Below the pieces are notes generated by a model, which worked only from the letters and a program-made list of their open reading frames with translations, ran no database searches and was not told the DNA's origin. Positions 60,555 through 64,000 of a DNA stretch of 64,000 nucleotides are shown one piece after another (position 1 is the stretch's first letter; each line of letters begins with the position of its first letter). The translations under genes and the position numbers were made by a program. This DNA is from Ponticaulis koreensis DSM 19734 (lineage in GTDB: Bacteria; Pseudomonadota; Alphaproteobacteria; Caulobacterales; Hyphomonadaceae). The stretch covers positions 992,001 to 1,056,000 of the forward strand of contig NZ_ATVJ01000001.1 in NCBI RefSeq assembly GCF_000420665.1, written 5' to 3'.

Positions 60555-61268
60555 TTACTCTTCCGGCATGATCCGGGCGTAATGGTCGTATGACTGCGGC
60601 AATTCATAGTCGGTTTTCAGGCCGCCAATGCTTTCGGCGGTTTCTTCGGACAGATCGCAGGCGTTTTCCAGATTATAGTAATCGAACGACCGGCAGACGA
60701 AGTCGGTTTGTTTCAGACACAGGCGCATGCAGTCATGGCGCGAGACATAGAAAAAGCGTTTATTGTTAAAGCCGGATATCGCTGCGTCAGGGGTAAGCAT
60801 GAACTCAGCTTCAAGAGCCCGTTCTTCCGAGCTCTTCACCGCATACCAGATTCCAGCCGCGCTCAGGGCGCATGTTATCAGTGCGCCAGCTGCATAAGCG
60901 CCATATCTTCTGATCTGTTGTATGATCCCGCTGGGTATTGAGACTTTGCGAGCGGTGACTTCGCCCACGAAGCGAAGGCCGGTATTCGGAATGGTTTTGA
61001 TGAGCCGCTGTTCGGATCCATTGTCTCCAACCGCGATGCGGGCGGAACGCAAACGACTGGTAAGCGCGGCGTCAGAAACATGTCGGCCTTCCCATATTTT
61101 GGCATTGATTTCATCACGTGTCACAATTCGGGAATGGTTTTCCACGAGCAGAAGAAGAAGCCGAAACACCTGCGGCTCTAGCCTCACCTGCTCGCCGTCC
61201 TGCATCAGGGACATGCGACTGGGGTCTAGTTCGAACGAATCAAACTGGTAGATTACCCTGATCGACAA
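60555..61268 (-). CDS. Membrane-tethered winged-helix regulator with a PAN-like periplasmic domain
   Basis: 237 residues. Residues 1-100 form an OmpR/CadC-type winged helix (VRLEPQVFRLLLLLVENHSRIVTRDEI, then SDAALTSRLRSARIAVGD and LIKTIPNTGLRFVGEV). A single membrane helix (about 121-144) follows. The C-terminal 90 residues carry C180, C184, C192 and C204 in a PAN/apple-like pattern (CMRLC...FVCRSFDYYNLENACDLS). The start is TTG at 61268 with AAAGG upstream. The design is a one-component sensor like CadC/ToxR, but with a disulfide-rich ligand domain. It is divergent from the secreted repeat protein, its probable target. Confidence 0.75.
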   Translation of the reverse strand: MSIRVIYQFDSFELDPSRMSLMQDGEQVRLEPQVFRLLLLLVENHSRIVTRDEINAKIWEGRHVSDAALTSRLRSARIAVGDNGSEQRLIKTIPNTGLRFVGEVTARKVSIPSGIIQQIRRYGAYAAGALITCALSAAGIWYAVKSSEERALEAEFMLTPDAAISGFNNKRFFYVSRHDCMRLCLKQTDFVCRSFDYYNLENACDLSEETAESIGGLKTDYELPQSYDHYARIMPEE

Positions 61269-61334
61269 AAAAACCTTTCCGGATCGTTGCGTACCGCACC
61301 CGCTTTTTCAGGGCGCCGGCCCAGAGAATTGTAT

Positions 61335-61351
61335 CTGATTTAAGTTATCAG
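61335..61351. promoter_or_regulatory. Dyad in the divergent region of the regulator and secreted protein
   Basis: CTGAT-N7-ATCAG, 67 bases before the regulator start and 146 bases before the secreted-protein start. It is a plausible half-site pair for the winged-helix regulator; short arms make chance possible. Confidence 0.3.
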
Positions 61352-61496
61352 GGCTTTCGGCAGGAATTGTAACCCTCTGGATTCAAACATCTTCATATTT
61401 CTTCAACCCACTCATTGTGTTTCTGCACTTGAGAAGTGATCTGCCTGCTCCTTAGGCTTAGCTCGCATCGTGTGGGGATGCAGGCGGAGGATGATC

Positions 61497-63569
61497 ATGG
61501 GAAATAAAACCGGAGTAAAGTCTGTCGTCGCAGCGAGTGTGCTGCTGGTCACCGGGACCATAGCCGCACCGGCGTCAGGGCAGGGAGCGGATGAAATGAG
61601 TCCTTCGGTTTCGGATGTCCGTTATCAACTGGCACAAATGCAGGGCCGCCATGCCACTCTGGTCGATACCGAAATAGAAGATCTGGTTGACGATTACAGC
61701 GCTGGCATGGGCTCTGGCGACCACATTCAGGGCATAACGATAACTGGATCGGGCCGGATAGTCCTGTCCATTTCCAGAACCGAAACGGATCCGTCTACCA
61801 GTTGCGATGGCCTGATCACCTTTTCCAGTCCATTTGATTCAGCCGATCCAGATGCGGAACTTGACTGGTTTTTCTACTGCCCGTCGCAGGCAGACTCACC
61901 GGAGGGGCATCCGAGCAATATCCAGGCTACCGGAGAAGTGATTATCGTTGGTACGGATAACGGATCGCGCTTCTACCACATAGGCGAGGATAACGTAGTC
62001 GAGTATCTTGATCACCTCGATATGGAATTTTTCTTCGATAACGACAATGATGGCGTTCTGGAGGGCGGGCGGGATGCATCCGGTGTTGTTTATAATCAGA
62101 ACGACAATCGGTTTTACGCGATCAATGCAGCAGGAACGGTGGTTCCCGATGTTGTGATGGCGGAGTTGTGCCGAACCGATGCCAATGTGTCACTTCTGGA
62201 TGACACGACATCTTTCGGCGAATGTACCGAGTTTCAGGCATCGATTTCTGGACAGGGGTCCAACCTGATCATGCAGGATGACGGGACCATGTTTCTTGTC
62301 TCGGCGTTCTCATCGGATGAATTCTGGCCAGATGACTCTGATGACAGCCAGACATCAAAGGCTATTGCCTACGGTATAGCGTGCCTCGAACAGGGTGCGT
62401 CGGTTCCGCTGGAAGGCGGCTGGGACATGGAAGTAGAATATGAAGACATTCTGCATGTTTCCGAGATCGATTATTCTACGTTCAATCAAAGTTCGGCAAA
62501 CCTGATTTCTGATGTGAACCTTGGTCGGACCCAGTACCTCCAGGCCTGTGTTCACCATCGTCCTGCGTTTCGCTTTTCCGGCGGTGTTTCAGTGCTGAAT
62601 GACGGTATGTTGCTAGGTCTTTGGTCCGGCCGACAAAATCCGCCAGTCAACACGCAAACGGACAGCTTCGAGTTTGCATTTCAGTCGCTCGAAGCTGCCG
62701 GATCGCAATCCCTCGCGTTCTCTGTTGCGATCGACTGCTCGACGGAGAATATTAGCAATGACGGCACCGAAGCCACGATCACTGCGACTTTTTTTGACCA
62801 CGCATGGCGTCAGGTGGGTGAGGCAAGCAGGGACGACCTTTCAAATTCGACCTGCGTGTTTGGTAACCCGGAGATTGAGGCTGTCACCGATGCGGAAGCC
62901 GAATATGTCCGGTTGAGCACAGATGGGTCGGATGCCTTCATGATCGATCGATTGATCATGTATCGCGAAGGCGATGAGGTCCGCACTTCAGGTGCGAATA
63001 ATGATCGGGGCTGGTGTCTTTCAACTGATCCCGGAGATGGAACAGGGAGCTGGGAATATGCCGCTAATGGGGTGTGTACATCTGAGCATACCTGGAGCTA
63101 CTCACGCCATCCGGTAGATAACCCGCGCGATGGGATACTGGCCAGAAGAGGTGATACCAGGACTCATCGCTATGCGCTCGATATCGACTGTGATGTCGAC
63201 GACATTGAGAATGAAGGCACAGCCAGTAAACTGACAGCAATTTATCTCGATGCAGACCGAAATGAAATTGGGCGAAGCTCCTTCCAGGAAGACACCAACG
63301 CGCCAATATTGCCAATTTGCCGGGATATGGAGTGGGAGACCGTCGTTCAAGGCGAAGCCCGCTACCTCCAGATCCATACAGATGGTGGCGATGGTGCTAT
63401 GCTCGATCAGATATTCGTAGAGCTCGATGGTGAGGAGATTAAAGTGCTCGGTGCCAGTAATGATTCAGGCTGGTGTCTATCTACTCAGGAAAGCGACGCT
63501 CATGGCAGCTGGCAAGGCTACGCCTATCAAAATACCTGCCAGACGTCCTGGGAGTTTGATCTCCGGTAA
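61497..63569 (+). CDS. Large secreted protein with two C-terminal tandem repeats
   Basis: 690 residues with a signal peptide (VVAASVLLVTGTIAAPASG-Q). The region about 60-390 is Asp/Ser-rich and may be a propeller-like beta fold (GITITGSGRIVLSIS, GEVIIVGTDNGSRFYHI). Two repeats of about 135 residues follow (about 402-535 and 556-690); each has four matching cysteines, a LxTDGxDAxxxDxIxxxxxGEE core and a GA(N/S)ND(R/S)GWCLST block ending with a Trp segment. They resemble PLAT-like beta sandwiches. ATG at 61497 has GGAGG 6 bases upstream. Its divergent regulator suggests induced expression. Confidence 0.72.
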   Translation: MGNKTGVKSVVAASVLLVTGTIAAPASGQGADEMSPSVSDVRYQLAQMQGRHATLVDTEIEDLVDDYSAGMGSGDHIQGITITGSGRIVLSISRTETDPSTSCDGLITFSSPFDSADPDAELDWFFYCPSQADSPEGHPSNIQATGEVIIVGTDNGSRFYHIGEDNVVEYLDHLDMEFFFDNDNDGVLEGGRDASGVVYNQNDNRFYAINAAGTVVPDVVMAELCRTDANVSLLDDTTSFGECTEFQASISGQGSNLIMQDDGTMFLVSAFSSDEFWPDDSDDSQTSKAIAYGIACLEQGASVPLEGGWDMEVEYEDILHVSEIDYSTFNQSSANLISDVNLGRTQYLQACVHHRPAFRFSGGVSVLNDGMLLGLWSGRQNPPVNTQTDSFEFAFQSLEAAGSQSLAFSVAIDCSTENISNDGTEATITATFFDHAWRQVGEASRDDLSNSTCVFGNPEIEAVTDAEAEYVRLSTDGSDAFMIDRLIMYREGDEVRTSGANNDRGWCLSTDPGDGTGSWEYAANGVCTSEHTWSYSRHPVDNPRDGILARRGDTRTHRYALDIDCDVDDIENEGTASKLTAIYLDADRNEIGRSSFQEDTNAPILPICRDMEWETVVQGEARYLQIHTDGGDGAMLDQIFVELDGEEIKVLGASNDSGWCLSTQESDAHGSWQGYAYQNTCQTSWEFDLR

Positions 63570-63598
63570 CTGCCCAATCTTGCCAGAGAATCCCCATG

Positions 63599-63630
63599 GG
63601 GCGTCGGGTTTCGATCCGGCGCCCTTTTTT
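63599..63630 (+). terminator. Rho-independent terminator after the secreted repeat protein
   Basis: GGGCGTCGG pairs with CCGGCGCCC (one G-T wobble, 8-base loop), then TTTTTT. It lies 30 bases after the stop and just before the end of the convergent tyrA. Confidence 0.85.
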
Positions 63631-63636
63631 GTGCGC

Positions 63637-64000
63637 TCAGCCTTTTGGTGAGTGGCTTCTGCCGAAGTCGTCCGCGTCTGTATCCTGACCGGCGTCGACG
63701 ATAGATTTGCGAATGCCGCGGGAGCGTTCAAAGAACTTCTCCAGCTGCTCGCCTTCGCCCCAGCGAATGGCACGCTGAAGGGCTGCGAGGTCTTCGTTGA
63801 ACCGACCCAGCATCTCCAGAACGGCTTCCTTGTTGTAGAGGAAAACATCGCGCCACATGATCGGATCAGAGGCCGCAATACGCGTAAAGTCACGGAAACC
63901 ACCAGCGGAAAATTTAACGACCTCGCCTTCGGTCACGCTCTCAAGGTCATTGGCCGTGCCCACGATATTGAATGCGATGAGGTGGGGCAGGTGAGACGTA
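63637..64000 (-). CDS. tyrA: Prephenate/arogenate dehydrogenase, C-terminal part (cut by window edge)
   Basis: Only the last 120 residues are inside the window; the gene continues beyond 64000. The visible part opens with TSHLPHLIAFNIV, the SHxPH motif of TyrA dehydrogenases, followed by KFSAGGFRDFTRIAASDPIMWRDVFLYNKEAV, the typical dimerisation-domain block (in pieces GGFRDFTRIA, SDPIMWRDV). The enzyme oxidatively decarboxylates prephenate or arogenate towards tyrosine; which substrate is used cannot be told. The C-terminus ends in a polar DADDFGRSHSPKG tail. It is convergent with the secreted repeat protein gene. Confidence 0.93.
   Translation of the reverse strand, partial: TSHLPHLIAFNIVGTANDLESVTEGEVVKFSAGGFRDFTRIAASDPIMWRDVFLYNKEAVLEMLGRFNEDLAALQRAIRWGEGEQLEKFFERSRGIRKSIVDAGQDTDADDFGRSHSPKG

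Noticed and set aside
1-64000. Insertion sequences, CRISPR arrays, tRNA/rRNA genes
   Set aside because: I found no transposase motifs, no regularly spaced direct repeats and no tRNA-like T-loop or cloverleaf in the intergenic regions; repeats inside the Gly/His-rich gene are coding.

Overview
This 64 kb window is chromosomal core sequence from an alphaproteobacterium. It encodes DivL with its tyrosine in the phosphoacceptor position, CpdR, a ChvG/ChvI pair beside a nitrogen-PTS EIIA/HPr pair, and a CtrA-type TTAA-N7-TTAA box with CcrM-type GANTC sites upstream of divL. Together with the many secreted and lipid-anchored proteins, this suggests the Caulobacterales/Maricaulales/Hyphomonadaceae branch. 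The placement is inferred from gene content only. I saw no insertion sequence, prophage, CRISPR array, tRNA or rRNA gene. Coding density is high; only one stretch without a protein gene exceeds 300 bases (29186-29608), and it holds a probable small RNA.

Layout. 44-2986 (minus): ftsE-ftsX-ydcF-plsC cell-division/envelope operon. 3068-4512 (plus): zinc-ribbon membrane protein with a His-rich tail, then a hypoxanthine-type phosphoribosyltransferase. 4516-10169 (minus): argH-lptM-lysA-TIGR02302 operon. 10208-16356: TlpA-like thioredoxin, a large unrecognised protein, chvI-chvG, EIIA-HPr (hprK is absent from its usual place) and an EF-hand protein. 16542-21442: ahcY, PLP decarboxylase, Nudix hydrolase, GyrI-like protein, a hypothetical protein. 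21707-23573: trmD-rplS, mscL. 23648-30921: two exported methyltransferase-fold paralogues, a large zinc metalloprotease, an IMPase/HisN phosphatase, an XRE regulator, a probable sRNA, a small lipoprotein, an N-formylglutamate amidohydrolase. 31033-33440: cpdR, mscS, glyoxalase-fold protein, two small membrane proteins. 33513-36475: glutathione-dependent formaldehyde detoxification (adhC, lysR, fghA). 36476-43458: hydrolases, CoA-transferase, MarR-GNAT fusion, GNAT, BON-MscS fusion. 43552-48673: divL and a hybrid kinase. 48780-51195: cupin, gloB, methyltransferase, P-II. 51350-60466: Gly/His-rich secreted protein, sdhAF4, M48 protease, rsmB, glycine-zipper lipoprotein, rpe, heparinase-like protein, lipoprotein, purH. 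60555-63569: a membrane-tethered winged-helix regulator divergent from a repeat-bearing secreted protein. 63637-64000: tyrA, cut by the window edge.

Themes. The window concentrates envelope maintenance and signalling (FtsEX, ChvGI, MscL, two MscS-type channels, several lipoproteins) and cell-cycle control (DivL, CpdR, a CtrA box). The least explained parts are the wHTH-TM-PAN regulator with its divergent secreted partner, the probable sRNA at 29411-29494, the tandem exported methyltransferase-like proteins, and the MarR-GNAT fusion with an operator-like dyad running into its start codon.
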